From an uncultured Flavobacteriales bacterium (GTDB taxonomy: Bacteria > Bacteroidota > Bacteroidia > Flavobacteriales_D > Sanyastnellaceae), in the NCBI GenBank assembly GCA_943787435.1, contig CALSMK010000005.1, positions 39,338 to 103,337 of the forward strand: DNA of 64,000 nt, in the 5' to 3' direction. This document shows, in pieces, positions 29,649 to 39,337 of the stretch. Numbering within the stretch: the stretch's first letter is position 1; each line of letters starts with the position of its first letter. The position numbers and the translations under genes were made by a program. The notes beneath the pieces were generated by a model. It saw only the letters and a list, made by a program, of their open reading frames with translations, made no database searches and had not been told where the DNA came from.

Positions 29649-30474
29649 GGCACCCATCGGCATTTTTGACTCGGGCATAGGCGGCCTCACGGTTGCCCAT
29701 GCTGTGTCCCTTGCGTTGCCCAATGAGCGTCTCCATTACTTCGGAGACACTGCGCACATGCCCTATGGTGACCGTTCTTCGGAATTGGTCAAGTCATGGT
29801 CTTTGCGGATTGCAGAGCACTTGGTGAATTCGGGTTGCAAAGCCATCATCATCGCCTGCAATTCAGCCTCTGCTGCGGCGACTTCGGCAGTCGCGTCTGC
29901 GGTGGGGCCCAGCATACCGGTGATAGATGTGGTGAACCCTGTGGTGTCGGCTGTGGCCAAAGGCAGCGCGAGGCGAATTGGCGTGATTGGAACGCGGGCC
30001 ACCATCGGAAGTGGGGTATACGGGCGGGCATTGAGCATCGCCATGGAACAAGAAGGTGCAGCGGGCCGGATCGAAGAATGGCCGACGCCTTTGTTGGCCC
30101 CGTTGATTGAAGAAGGATGGCACGATCACGCGCTAATGGAGCCGGTGATTCAATCCTACATCGATGCGGCGGGTTGGGATTTGGAGGGCCCCGATGCCTT
30201 GGAGGCTTTGATTCCGGGATGTACGCATTATCCACTCGCTTTGTCGGCGCTGGAACGCGTGTTGGGCCGTGGTGTGGCGTTGATTGATGGCCCAAGCATT
30301 GTAGCCAAAGAGGTCAAAGCCCGATTGGATGCCGCGAATTTGACAGCTGAACCCTCAGGGCAAGAGAAAAAACATCGCTTCGCTGTCAGTGACTTAACCG
30401 CTTCATTCGCGCGGTCTGCAGAGCGCTTTTTTGGCTCCGACATCGACCTTCAGCACGATCCCCTTTGGGGCTGA
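29638..30474 (+). CDS. murI: Glutamate racemase
   Basis: Supplies D-glutamate for peptidoglycan. The 278-residue enzyme begins with a TTG giving MASEAPIGIFDSGIGGLTVA; the two catalytic cysteines lie in IIIACNSASAAAT and EALIPGCTHYPLAL, and substrate-binding GDTAHMPYGDRS is present. It overlaps the second Skp gene by 11 bp, so translation is probably coupled. Its stop is 8 bp from that of the convergent carbonic anhydrase-like gene. Confidence 0.93.
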   Translation: MASEAPIGIFDSGIGGLTVAHAVSLALPNERLHYFGDTAHMPYGDRSSELVKSWSLRIAEHLVNSGCKAIIIACNSASAAATSAVASAVGPSIPVIDVVNPVVSAVAKGSARRIGVIGTRATIGSGVYGRALSIAMEQEGAAGRIEEWPTPLLAPLIEEGWHDHALMEPVIQSYIDAAGWDLEGPDALEALIPGCTHYPLALSALERVLGRGVALIDGPSIVAKEVKARLDAANLTAEPSGQEKKHRFAVSDLTASFARSAERFFGSDIDLQHDPLWG

Positions 30475-30481
30475 GGAATCC

Positions 30482-31021
30482 TCAACCTTCTTCAAACCAG
30501 CCGGCATAGGTTCGGTACCTCTCGGCGGTGGCTTCAAGGTGAGTTTTCAAGGCGTCATCGACTTCTTTCACTTTCCGTGCAGGAACCCCGGCCCACAGCT
30601 CTCCCGGCCCGATTTGAGTGCCTTCCAAGACCACAGCTCCAGCCGCCACAACGGCTCCACTGCCCACCACAGCCCGGTCCATCACCACAGCGCCCATCCC
30701 AATCAAGGCCCCCGACTCGACTGTGCACCCATGGACAATCGCGTTGTGTCCGATGCTGGCACAATCGCCAATGGTCAAGCTGGTCTTCTCCCAAGTTCCG
30801 TGGAGCACAGCGCCGTCTTGCACATTGACTTGGTTTCCCAACAGGATCGAGCAAACGTCACCTCGGACCACTGCCCCAAACCAAATGCTGCAGTCTGCGC
30901 CTGTCACCACATCGCCCACCACGGTGCAATTGGGTGCCAGCCAAGTTCGCTCGCCAAAGCGCGGTTGAGCGCCTCGAACAGGCAAAACGACAGGGCCCGA
31001 AGGCATGGAGGAATGATTCAT
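30482..31021 (-). CDS. Gamma-class carbonic anhydrase-like hexapeptide protein
   Basis: A 179-residue left-handed beta-helix protein: repeats run from WLAPNCTVVGDVVTGADCSIW to QIGPGELWAGVPARKVKEV. The three zinc histidines of the family appear conserved, one in DGAVLHGTW and two in SIGHNAIVHGC. Members of this group (YrdA/CaiE/CamH type) often lack the acidic loop of archaeal Cam, as here, and carbonic anhydrase activity is not certain. Possible roles are bicarbonate supply or acyl/succinyl chemistry. It lies 42 bp downstream of comM's end on the same strand. Confidence 0.85.
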   Translation of the reverse strand: MNHSSMPSGPVVLPVRGAQPRFGERTWLAPNCTVVGDVVTGADCSIWFGAVVRGDVCSILLGNQVNVQDGAVLHGTWEKTSLTIGDCASIGHNAIVHGCTVESGALIGMGAVVMDRAVVGSGAVVAAGAVVLEGTQIGPGELWAGVPARKVKEVDDALKTHLEATAERYRTYAGWFEEG

Positions 31022-31063
31022 GAGGGAAAATTAAAGGTCCATGGTGAACGGGCCATGGGGTGG

Positions 31064-32647
31064 CTACAGCTCAATCATGCCTTTGAACAATTCGGGTTGT
31101 CCCCGGTGCAAAGAGAGGGCTTCCACCAAGTCTGGAATCTCCACGGATTTCCGTTCTTGAAGGTCAGCAGATGTTCTGGCCATCCTGAGGATGCGGTGGT
31201 GAGCACGCGCGCTGAGCTCGAGTTGGATAGAGGCTCGTCTGAGCCATTTTCTTCCCTCTGAGCAAAGTCGGGTCAGATCGCTGAGGTTTTGGCCTTCAAG
31301 GCGGTGGTTGGGCAGCCCATTTGGGTTGCGCTGTCGCTGGATTTCCCTGGCCTTGAATACGCGCCTTTGAAGCCGCTGGGCATGACGTGTTCTTTGGGCG
31401 AGCTCTAGGTCCTCTTGTTGGGCATCCAAGGGCACCATCCAATGTGGATCGACAGGTTCAATGTCGAGGTGGATGTCCATGCGGTCAAGCAAGGGTTGAC
31501 TGATTCGCTGCAGGTAGCGCCGACGCGCATGTTGGCTGCAAGTGCAAAGTCTCCTTCGTTTGGGGTGTGGGCTGTAACGGCCGCATGGGCAGGGATTCAT
31601 TGCGGCAATGAGCTGAAAGTCGGCTGGGAATATGACCGAAGCCCGCGAACGGCTGATGGTCATTTTTTTGGACTCCAAAGGCTGCCGCAAAACCTCCAAA
31701 ACAGGACGCGACATTTCGGCCAATTCATCTAAAAAAAGAACGCCGGCGTGGGCCAAGCTGATCTCTCCTGGTTTAGGGTCAGCACCGCCACCCAGCAGTG
31801 CCACGTTGGAAATGGTGTGATGCGGGCTTCGGAAAGGCCGCTCCAAAATGATGTTGGAATGGTCCGTGGCGAATTGAGGCCGCACTGAATGGATGCGGTT
31901 CACCTCAATGGCTTCCCGGAGGCTCATGGGGGGCAGCAACCCAACCACGGCTTGTGCGAGCAAGGTCTTTCCCACCCCAGGTGGACCCACCATACACACG
32001 TTGTGTCCCCCGGCTGCCGCCAGAGACATGGCCTCTATGGCGCGCGCCTGGCCTCTGATTTGAACCAATGGAGCCAAGGAGTTTTGAGCCTGCTCCTGGA
32101 TCAAGACACCCAGGTCACACGTGGCCGAGTTTAAGGGCCGCCTTCCTTCCAAGTGGTCCAGGACTTGGCGCAAATGAGCGGCGGCATAAACCTTCACTTC
32201 GCCAAGCATGGCCGCTTCTGTGGCCGACTCCTTCGGAAAAATGACCGCTTGGATCTCGGGAGGTTTTGCGGCTTGAGCCAAGGCAAGTGCACCTCGGATG
32301 GGCCTCAACTGGCCATCCAGCGCCAATTCACCCATGGGAAGAAGATCGGAAAGCCAAGAGGGGTCGATTTGCCCCGACGCGGCCAAGATGCCCAAGGCCA
32401 ATGGCAGGTCATATGCGGCCCCTTCTTTTCGCAGTCCTGCGGGTGCAAGGTTGATGGTGATGCCTTGACCCGGCCAGCGGTAACCCAGGTGCTCTATGGC
32501 GCTTTTGATGCGCTGCTGGCTTTCGCGAATGGCGCTGTCTGGAAGGCCCACCATCAGAAAGTGGATGCCTCGGTCCACCCGAACTTCCACAGTGACAGGC
32601 ACAGCATCGACCCCCCGCAGAGCGGCAGCATGCAGTCTAACCAGCAT
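31064..32647 (-). CDS. comM: YifB/ComM family AAA+ ATPase
   Basis: A hexameric helicase-like ATPase; in some naturally competent bacteria ComM promotes branch migration of incoming DNA. The 527-residue protein has an N-terminal Lon-type fold (MLVRLHAAALRGVDAVPVTV, DLPLALGILAASGQI), then Walker A MVGPPGVGKTLLAQAV, Walker B HAGVLFLDELAEMSRP, and a zinc-like cysteine stretch AAMNPCPCGRYSP with LCTCSQH. Formerly annotated as magnesium chelatase; the cysteines and length fit YifB. The gene lies 9 bp after gmhA on the same strand. Confidence 0.9.
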   Translation of the reverse strand: MLVRLHAAALRGVDAVPVTVEVRVDRGIHFLMVGLPDSAIRESQQRIKSAIEHLGYRWPGQGITINLAPAGLRKEGAAYDLPLALGILAASGQIDPSWLSDLLPMGELALDGQLRPIRGALALAQAAKPPEIQAVIFPKESATEAAMLGEVKVYAAAHLRQVLDHLEGRRPLNSATCDLGVLIQEQAQNSLAPLVQIRGQARAIEAMSLAAAGGHNVCMVGPPGVGKTLLAQAVVGLLPPMSLREAIEVNRIHSVRPQFATDHSNIILERPFRSPHHTISNVALLGGGADPKPGEISLAHAGVLFLDELAEMSRPVLEVLRQPLESKKMTISRSRASVIFPADFQLIAAMNPCPCGRYSPHPKRRRLCTCSQHARRRYLQRISQPLLDRMDIHLDIEPVDPHWMVPLDAQQEDLELAQRTRHAQRLQRRVFKAREIQRQRNPNGLPNHRLEGQNLSDLTRLCSEGRKWLRRASIQLELSARAHHRILRMARTSADLQERKSVEIPDLVEALSLHRGQPELFKGMIEL

Positions 32648-32656
32648 GAAAAGCCT

Positions 32657-33235
32657 TTAGGCGCAGTTGGCCTCGATGTGGTCAATGAAGGCGTGGATGC
32701 ATTTGATGTGCACCTCTTGAATGCGGTCTGCGTATCCATTCCATGGCACGCGAACTTCTGCATCGCACAGGGCGGCCAACGCGCCGCCATCTTTACCGGT
32801 CAGTCCGACCACGGTCATGCCCGCTTCTTTGGCCGCCTTGGCTGCGCGAATCACGTTGGGCGATTGGCCTGATGTGGAAATGGCCAACAAGGCATCTCCT
32901 GGTTGACCCATCGCTTCAATGAACCGGGAAAACACGTGGTCATAGCCATGGTCGTTGCCCACACAGCTGATGTGAGAGGGGTCAGAAATGGAAATGGCTG
33001 GAAGGGCCTTGCGGTCGTCCCGGTAACGGCCCGTCAACTCTTCGGCAAAATGCATGGCATCGCACATGGAGCCTCCATTGCCGCATGAGATGATCTTGCC
33101 ACCCCCTGAGATGGCCTCGGTCAGGGCGTGAGCCGCTGAGGAAACCGCCTTGATGTGAGCCGGATTTTCGAGGAAAGCCGAGAGCACGTCGCGGGCCTCT
33201 TCAAAGTGCTTTCTGATGCGTTGAGCGTTGTCCAT
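32657..33235 (-). CDS. gmhA: D-sedoheptulose-7-phosphate isomerase
   Basis: The first step of ADP-heptose synthesis for the LPS inner core. The 192-residue SIS-domain protein has [54 protein letters not shown] and [15 protein letters not shown], all family features. It fits the presence of a GT9 heptosyltransferase in the window. The upstream gap to dsbD is 95 bp with no clear promoter. Confidence 0.93.
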   Translation of the reverse strand: MDNAQRIRKHFEEARDVLSAFLENPAHIKAVSSAAHALTEAISGGGKIISCGNGGSMCDAMHFAEELTGRYRDDRKALPAISISDPSHISCVGNDHGYDHVFSRFIEAMGQPGDALLAISTSGQSPNVIRAAKAAKEAGMTVVGLTGKDGGALAALCDAEVRVPWNGYADRIQEVHIKCIHAFIDHIEANCA

Positions 33236-33330
33236 GGGGGCAAGGTGGTCCGTGCAAGCTAAGGTTTGACCGGGGATGTGCAGTCGTGTTCGTTGGGTTC
33301 ACCGCCGAAGTTTGAGCGCCCCCCCGGGAA

Positions 33331-35772
33331 TCAATTTCGCTTTTCGAATTCCTGCAGTCCTTTCTTCAAGAAGGCCACAAACTTGTCGACGTCGGGGTCA
33401 TAGCCCACGCCGTCTCCAAGGGCCTCGCCGTCGTGATCGAGCATGACGTAGAAAGGCTGTGCATTGGTTCCAAAGCGTGAGGCCTGCAAGTAGGTCCACT
33501 TGTTTCCAACGGTGCGGACTCGGAAGTCTCTTCCGCCAAATTGTTCCACGCGCTGCTCGCTTTCTGGAAGGGCTTTGCGCTCGTCCACATACAGGGAGAT
33601 CAATACAGTTTCTTCGGTGAGGTAACGCACCACTTCGGGGTTGGGCCACACCTGTTCTTCCATTTTGCGGCAGTTGACACACGCCCATCCTGTAAAGTCC
33701 AGAATCACCGGCTTCCCTTCGGCTTTCGCAGCGGCTAAGCCTTCCTCGTAGTCCCTAAACCGGGCTTCAACGTGACCGGAAGCCGAGTGATCCCCACCCG
33801 TGGACCCACCAGGACCTCCAGCACTTTCGGCATAGAACATGGGTGGAGGGAATCCAGAAATGAGATTCAAAGGTGCGCCCCACATTCCGGGAAGCATGTA
33901 GATGGCCAAGGCCAAAAACACGGTGCCCAGACCCCACCGGCCCACACTCATCCGCTCGAACTTGGAGTCATGTGGAAAGCGAAGGCCACCATAGAGGTAC
34001 ACGGCAATGCACAGGGCCACCGCAATCCAGATGGCAATGAAGAGTTCACGCTTCAGCAAACCCAATTGCAGCACCAGGTCGGCATTGGACAAGAACTTGA
34101 ACGCAAATCCAATTTCAAGCAGGCCCAGGACCACCTTGACACTGGTCAACCATCCGCCGCTTTGTGGCAGCGAATTCAACCATCCCGGGAAGGCACTGAA
34201 CAGGGTGAATGGAATGGCCAAGGCCAAGGAGAAGCCAAACATGACGGCGATGGGTCCGCCGTAATTGCCCGTTGCTGCTCCGGCCAAAGCACTTCCCACG
34301 AGAGGACCTGTGCAACTGAAGCTCACGATGGCCAATGTGGCGGCCATGAAGAAAATGCCAATCAACCCTCCACGGTCGGCTTGGGCATCCATCTTGTTGG
34401 CCCAACTGGTGGGCAGTTGGATTTCAAAAGCCCCGAGAAAACTGACGCCAAAGACCACCAGAAGCACAAACAGGCCGATGTTGAAGTAAGGGTCAGTCGA
34501 GATTAGGTTCAAGACGTCCACTCCGAAAACAGCGGTCAGCACCAGCCCAAGGCCAGTGTAAATAAAGATGATGCTGGCGCCGTAGATCAAGGCGTTCCGA
34601 ATGCCCTCAGCTCGGGTCTTGGATTGCTTCGTGAAGAAGCTGACCGTCATGGGAATCAAGGGGAACACGCACGGCGTAAACAACGCGGCAAAGCCCAGGC
34701 CCATGCCCAGCAAGAAGAGCACCAACAGTCCGTCGTCGCCCGACTTGTCGCTTTCTGGGGTGCTGCCTTCGTCCCCATCGGCGCAGAGTTCCGGCTGGCT
34801 CGAGGTGGGAGACGCGTCGGTCAAATTCACTTCAAATTCCACATCGGGAGGAAAGATGCATTTGCTGTCATCGCAGGCCATATAGGTCAGGATACCGGCC
34901 ACAGACTCCGGATTGTCTCCGACCCAGCTGAAATCAAGGGCCCACCGGGCTTGGCCTTCGAAACTCTTGACTTCTTTGTCGAAGTTGGGGTCGAAATGCA
35001 CTTCTGGGGTGCATTCTGATGCCAGAGCAGCGGCATCAATGCCCTCCGAGGTCAACACAATTCCTGTGGGAATGGGGCCGTCTAGGGGGTCGTTGTCTTG
35101 GCTGTAGACATGCCACCCTTCTTCAATGTCCGCTGTGAAGACCAGGGTCATGGTTTGGCCTTCACCGCCGTACAAAGCGATGTCCCATTGCACGGGGTCG
35201 TAGATGCCCATGGGGGCGTCTTCGTCTTGGCTTCCGAAGTCCGTCTGAGGCCCACTGGAGTCACCACAATAATCGGGCTTTGCGCTTTCGGGTTTGAGGT
35301 CAGCCAAGGCCAATTCAAAGTCCACGTCTTCCGGGGGAAGACACTTGCTCTCATCGCACACCATGAAGGTCACATAGCCCTTCACTGTGGACGGAATGGC
35401 CCCTGGAAAAGAGAGGGTGTGCACCCAATGGACGTCTTTCTCGAAGTAGAGAAGGTCCATCATGAAGTTGGGGTCGTATTCCAAGTGTGGCTCGCACTCA
35501 GCAGCGACAGAGTCAGCGGTGGTCACCCCTTCCGTTTCAAAGGTGAACGAAGTGGGAATGGGTCCATCGAATGGATCCAGCAATTGGCTGTAAACGTGCC
35601 AGCCTTCTTCGACGGAGGCATGGAAGTCCAAATCGACGGTGCCATCGCCATTGTCGTACATCGAGAAATCCCATTCGACGGGGTCGTGGATTTGTGCAGA
35701 CAGAGGCGCTTGGAGGCAAGCCGCTATGACGAGGACGAACCAGGGGAGGAGATGCAGGGGCTTCACGGACAC
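33331..35772 (-). CDS. dsbD: DsbD-type thiol:disulfide interchange protein with duplicated N-terminal domain
   Basis: Moves electrons from cytoplasmic thioredoxin across the inner membrane. About 813 residues. After a signal peptide (PWFVLVIAACLQAPLSAQ) come two tandem DsbD-alpha-like domains, each with DPV-W, EEGWHVYSQ-DP-DGPIPT and a cysteine pair (MVCDESKCLPP; MACDDSKCIFP). The membrane domain has the redox cysteines in FAALFTPCVFPLIP and SFSCTGPLVG. The C-terminal thioredoxin-like domain has FTGWACVNCRKMEEQ. The start is unclear: an ATG at 35853 puts 27 extra residues before the signal peptide, while GTGs at 35772 and 35766 give a normal one; 35772 is used here. Confidence 0.88.
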   Translation of the reverse strand: MSVKPLHLLPWFVLVIAACLQAPLSAQIHDPVEWDFSMYDNGDGTVDLDFHASVEEGWHVYSQLLDPFDGPIPTSFTFETEGVTTADSVAAECEPHLEYDPNFMMDLLYFEKDVHWVHTLSFPGAIPSTVKGYVTFMVCDESKCLPPEDVDFELALADLKPESAKPDYCGDSSGPQTDFGSQDEDAPMGIYDPVQWDIALYGGEGQTMTLVFTADIEEGWHVYSQDNDPLDGPIPTGIVLTSEGIDAAALASECTPEVHFDPNFDKEVKSFEGQARWALDFSWVGDNPESVAGILTYMACDDSKCIFPPDVEFEVNLTDASPTSSQPELCADGDEGSTPESDKSGDDGLLVLFLLGMGLGFAALFTPCVFPLIPMTVSFFTKQSKTRAEGIRNALIYGASIIFIYTGLGLVLTAVFGVDVLNLISTDPYFNIGLFVLLVVFGVSFLGAFEIQLPTSWANKMDAQADRGGLIGIFFMAATLAIVSFSCTGPLVGSALAGAATGNYGGPIAVMFGFSLALAIPFTLFSAFPGWLNSLPQSGGWLTSVKVVLGLLEIGFAFKFLSNADLVLQLGLLKRELFIAIWIAVALCIAVYLYGGLRFPHDSKFERMSVGRWGLGTVFLALAIYMLPGMWGAPLNLISGFPPPMFYAESAGGPGGSTGGDHSASGHVEARFRDYEEGLAAAKAEGKPVILDFTGWACVNCRKMEEQVWPNPEVVRYLTEETVLISLYVDERKALPESEQRVEQFGGRDFRVRTVGNKWTYLQASRFGTNAQPFYVMLDHDGEALGDGVGYDPDVDKFVAFLKKGLQEFEKRN

Positions 35773-35875
35773 GTTGCTTTGCGGGCGCGAAAGATAATGC
35801 GACAAGCCGCGTCCCTTCCGGTGAACCGGGCCAATGCTTGCCAAACCATCCAAGAATGGCCCCGACTGCGGAGAT

Positions 35876-36613
35876 TCAGAGGGCGATTTCTTGGCCGTGT
35901 TTCAGGCCAAATCGCCTTCGGAACCAAGCGGCACCGGCATAGACCAGTGGAGTGTCAACAGCAGCCACCAACACCTTGAATCCAAAGCCATTGATAAGCA
36001 GAGCCCCAAAAAGCCCCCATTCAATTTCGCCCACCAAACACAAGAGCACCAGAACCACCACAGTGTCTACAAACTGAGACGGGATGGTCGACAGGTTGTT
36101 CCGCACCCACAGCATTTTGCCGCCGGTTCGGTGCTTCCAAAAGTGAAAGATTCGGACGTCCAAAAATTGAGCGATCAGGTAGGCCGACATGGACGCACCC
36201 ACCGCCAAAACGGTCTGGCCAAAGACGTGGTCAAATTCGCTGTCTGTGACCGGTGACCAACCTGTGGCTGGCACGGCTCCTGCAGCCCAAATGACCAACA
36301 GGGTCAAGACGGACGCGGCCAACCCCGCCTTCACCACGTCATTGGCCCGCCTCTTTCCAAACACCTCGGAAATCATGTCGGTCACCAGAAAGGTCAACGG
36401 GTATGGAAGCAGGCCCACACTGGCTTCGAATGTGTACCCGATGCCGGGCAAGGACCAAGCAAAAAACTTGCGGAATGCCAAGTTGCACGTGACCAAGCTG
36501 GCCACAAACAGGGCGGCCAAAATCAGATACAGGACCAATGCAAGTTCGCGGTCTTTCTCCGACGCGGGGCGGAGGGGCGATGCCACAAGTGGCGTGTCGT
36601 TTTGGAGGGGCAT
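35876..36613 (-). CDS. Queuosine precursor transporter (YhhQ/QPTR family)
   Basis: A 245-residue membrane protein of the ECF-like vitamin-uptake (Vut_1) family that imports preQ0/preQ1 for tRNA queuosine. Segments LYLILAALFVASLVTCNLAF, YPLTFLVTDMISEVFGKRRA and SAYLIAQFLDVRIFHFWK are diagnostic, as is NNLSTIPSQFVDTVVV. The ATG at 36613 sits 15 bp after tilS; one at 36661 would overlap tilS by 34 bp. Confidence 0.88.
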   Translation of the reverse strand: MPLQNDTPLVASPLRPASEKDRELALVLYLILAALFVASLVTCNLAFRKFFAWSLPGIGYTFEASVGLLPYPLTFLVTDMISEVFGKRRANDVVKAGLAASVLTLLVIWAAGAVPATGWSPVTDSEFDHVFGQTVLAVGASMSAYLIAQFLDVRIFHFWKHRTGGKMLWVRNNLSTIPSQFVDTVVVLVLLCLVGEIEWGLFGALLINGFGFKVLVAAVDTPLVYAGAAWFRRRFGLKHGQEIAL

Positions 36614-36627
36614 TCGAGACGCCAAAT

Positions 36628-37983
36628 CTAATGGGGAACCCACTTCATGCGAAGCGTCCACCCATTGGGATCAGGGGGTGATGGCATGGCCACATCGCGG
36701 TGGATTCTGTGCCCCACAAGCCAGGCAATTCGTCCGCTGGCCTCGCAAACCACCCAGGCTTTTTGTCTTTCGCTGTGGTCGACCTTGCGTTGCGTGAGGA
36801 TGTCGGAAACCTTTTGGTGTCCAGACATGCCAATGGGGACCATGCGGTCACCCTCCTTCCATGGCCGAACCGTCAGCGGCAATTCCAATGCCGAATGGGA
36901 CAGTTGTGCACTGTTTTCATCGGGGTCAATGGTGGTGTTGGACCCTTGCAATGACCAGGTCAGCCTGCCGTTGGGCAAAGCGAGTTCCCCCGCGCCATTG
37001 GACTTGGGCAGGGGAGACCAAGATTGGCCATGGGAAATGGAGGGCGTCAGGGGTTTTGCCATCAAGCTGGAACGCTCTCGAACCAAAATGTGGCTGGCGG
37101 ATTCAACTTGGGCGCCCACTTCCGCGCCAGGACCCGCCAGGTGGAGCAGCGCATCGATTTGCCGAGCCCCAACCCCAAAAGACTCTCCCCAAATGGAAAG
37201 CAGTTGCCTGGGAGAGGGGGCATTTTCAATGGCGGCCAATGGAAGCACATCCTGAGGCGAGTGGCCCAAAAGCGCTTGGGAATGGGATCGCCATTCTTTG
37301 GCCAATTCTCCGTGGCGTTTCATGCCAGAAGACCAACCCGGCCGCAGGTCATCGAGCAAGGGGATCAGCTCATGACGGACGCGGTTCCGAAGGTGAGCTG
37401 GATCTTGATTTGAAGGGTCTTCTTTCCATTCGACGCCTGCGTCCACCAGAGAGGCCACAAGTTGGGCACGGGTGGCGTTCAAAAAAGGACGACCCACCGC
37501 AAATCCGCGCTGAGTGGACCAGTCTGTCATGCCCGTCCAGGCTTCAGCTTTGCTGCCCCGGAGCCAATGCAGCAGTTGGGTCTCCCGTTGGTCATCCGCA
37601 TGGTGACCCGTGAGCACAATTCCCCGGTTTCCGACCACCTCTTCAAACCACCCATAACGTTCTGCTCGGGCAGCGGCTTCCAAACCTTCTCCTCGCTCTT
37701 TGGCCCGCTGCGCCAAATCCATGGCGACATGGGTTTTGCATTCCAACTTCAATCGCGCCGCTTCAGATTCCACAAAAAGCCGGTCGGAATGGGACCCTTC
37801 ACGCAATCCATGGTCCACGTGAATCACCCCCAGCTTTCCATGAGCGGCATGGGCTGCCAAGAGCAGCGCCATGGAGTCCGCTCCGCCAGACACGGCCACC
37901 CACACTTTTTGATGGGTTGCCACACCTTGACGGTCAAGCAAGGACTGAACCGCCTCTGTCAGCATGGCGCGCTCATCTGGCAT
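36628..37983 (-). CDS. tilS: tRNA(Ile)-lysidine synthase
   Basis: Modifies C34 of the minor tRNA-Ile so it reads AUA codons; essential in most bacteria. The 451-residue protein has the PP-loop VWVAVSGGADSMALLLAA, VIHVDHGLREGSHSD, GIVLTGHHADDQRETQLLHWLRG and a C-terminal domain with VRPWKEGDRMVPIGMSG. The ATG at 37983 overlaps the end of pabB by 11 bp; a second ATG at 37965 follows. The 38049 ATG adds basic residues lying inside pabB and is not favoured. Confidence 0.92.
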   Translation of the reverse strand: MPDERAMLTEAVQSLLDRQGVATHQKVWVAVSGGADSMALLLAAHAAHGKLGVIHVDHGLREGSHSDRLFVESEAARLKLECKTHVAMDLAQRAKERGEGLEAAARAERYGWFEEVVGNRGIVLTGHHADDQRETQLLHWLRGSKAEAWTGMTDWSTQRGFAVGRPFLNATRAQLVASLVDAGVEWKEDPSNQDPAHLRNRVRHELIPLLDDLRPGWSSGMKRHGELAKEWRSHSQALLGHSPQDVLPLAAIENAPSPRQLLSIWGESFGVGARQIDALLHLAGPGAEVGAQVESASHILVRERSSLMAKPLTPSISHGQSWSPLPKSNGAGELALPNGRLTWSLQGSNTTIDPDENSAQLSHSALELPLTVRPWKEGDRMVPIGMSGHQKVSDILTQRKVDHSERQKAWVVCEASGRIAWLVGHRIHRDVAMPSPPDPNGWTLRMKWVPH

Positions 37984-39334
37984 GTTCTGGTGGCGTTGCT
38001 TTTTCTGTTGTCGCTGCGGATTGCGAAGTTTCTGAGGCGCTGAGCGCATTCAACACTGCCCGGGCCTTCAACTGGGTCTCGGTCCATTCGGCTTGTGCGG
38101 TGGCCAACGCGGTGATGGCGCCGCCAACATGGACGCTCCACCTTTTGGCCGCAACATCGACCAGGGCCGTTCGGATGACGACGTTGAGGTCAAAGTCGCC
38201 GACTCCGCCACGGCCATCGGGTTCGGCCCAACCTAGGGTGCCCGAATAGAGGCCCCGCGACACGGGCTCCACCTCAGCGGTGATTTCCATGGCGCGAATC
38301 TTGGGGGCACCGGTCATGCTCCCCATGGGAAAGGAGGCGTGCAGAATGTCTGAAAAACCGGCGTCGGGCCGGACTTCGCAGGTCACGGTCGAGATCATTT
38401 GATGCACATTTCTAAAGCTGTACACCCCACACAATTCTTCCACGTGGACGGACCCTTTGCGTGCGACTTGGCTCATGTCGTTGCGAACCAAGTCAGTGAT
38501 CATCACGTTTTCTGCCCGCTCTTTGACATCGTTGCGAAGGGCTTCCGCAATGGCGCGGTCGCGGTTCGGATCGGTGTCCCGAGGAGCGGTGCCCTTGATG
38601 GGTTGCGAAATGAGGCGGTCTCCTTCGCGGCGAAGGAATCGCTCTGGACTGGCACACAAAATGTCGACCGAATTCCATTTCATCCAAGCCGAAAAAGGAG
38701 CCGACGTGGCTTCGACCAGTCGCTTGAACCCTTCGGCTGCCGACCAGTCGCCATCGAGGCGCCCAGTGATTTCGCGGCAGAGGTTCAACTCATAAATGTT
38801 TCCCCTGAAAATGTGCTGCTTCACACGTTCAAAAGCGGCGAGGTAGGCCGGGGCATCCAACAAGCTGGTTCCCGTTCGCCTAGCAGGCTTGGTGGGTTCA
38901 ATCGACAACGCCGAAGTCATTGCCCGTTCTGCCTTTTGAATCCATGTTTCATGGGGCTTGACCAGCCATTCGAGCTCAGCTTCAGGCCCGAGGCCACAAA
39001 AAGAAAGCACCCCTTGAGGCTCCACCCAATGCGCCACGGGCAGCTGAACGGCCGTTGGATCTTGGGTGGGCAAGTCCAATAGAGGATGGGCACGAAGTTG
39101 GTCGTACCCAATCCAGCCAAAACAACGGCCTTGGGCAGAGCCCACAAAGTCAGAAATCTGAGCGTAGGCGTCTGAACTGGCGCTGTCGAGGGTCAAGGAC
39201 CGCTTTGCACCCAACAGCAGGAATCCACAAACCTGTTCAGAACGCTCGGCGTCAAGCAGCAGCCAAGGCTGATGGTTGGACAAGCTGTCCAAGTTGGGCA
39301 CAGGCCCGAAGGTGGAGTTGGCTGTGGGGTTCAC
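37973..39334 (-). CDS. pabB: Aminodeoxychorismate synthase component I
   Basis: Turns chorismate into 4-amino-4-deoxychorismate for folate. The 453-residue protein has the chorismate-binding core: NIYELNLCREI, CASPERFLRREGDRLISQPIK (the PIKGT motif with the PabB-type lysine), ERAENVMITDLVRNDMSQV, MISTVTCEVRPDAGF and HASFPMGSMTGAPKIRAMEI. The start is a GTG at 39334, 3 bp after the hemH stop. The PIKGT lysine favours PabB over anthranilate synthase; no amidotransferase partner is adjacent. Confidence 0.88.
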   Translation of the reverse strand: MNPTANSTFGPVPNLDSLSNHQPWLLLDAERSEQVCGFLLLGAKRSLTLDSASSDAYAQISDFVGSAQGRCFGWIGYDQLRAHPLLDLPTQDPTAVQLPVAHWVEPQGVLSFCGLGPEAELEWLVKPHETWIQKAERAMTSALSIEPTKPARRTGTSLLDAPAYLAAFERVKQHIFRGNIYELNLCREITGRLDGDWSAAEGFKRLVEATSAPFSAWMKWNSVDILCASPERFLRREGDRLISQPIKGTAPRDTDPNRDRAIAEALRNDVKERAENVMITDLVRNDMSQVARKGSVHVEELCGVYSFRNVHQMISTVTCEVRPDAGFSDILHASFPMGSMTGAPKIRAMEITAEVEPVSRGLYSGTLGWAEPDGRGGVGDFDLNVVIRTALVDVAAKRWSVHVGGAITALATAQAEWTETQLKARAVLNALSASETSQSAATTEKATPPEHAR

Positions 39335-39337
39335 CCC

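Noticed and set aside
37973..39334. Anthranilate synthase component I (trpE)
   Set aside because: The PIKGT lysine and the absence of trp genes nearby favour PabB.
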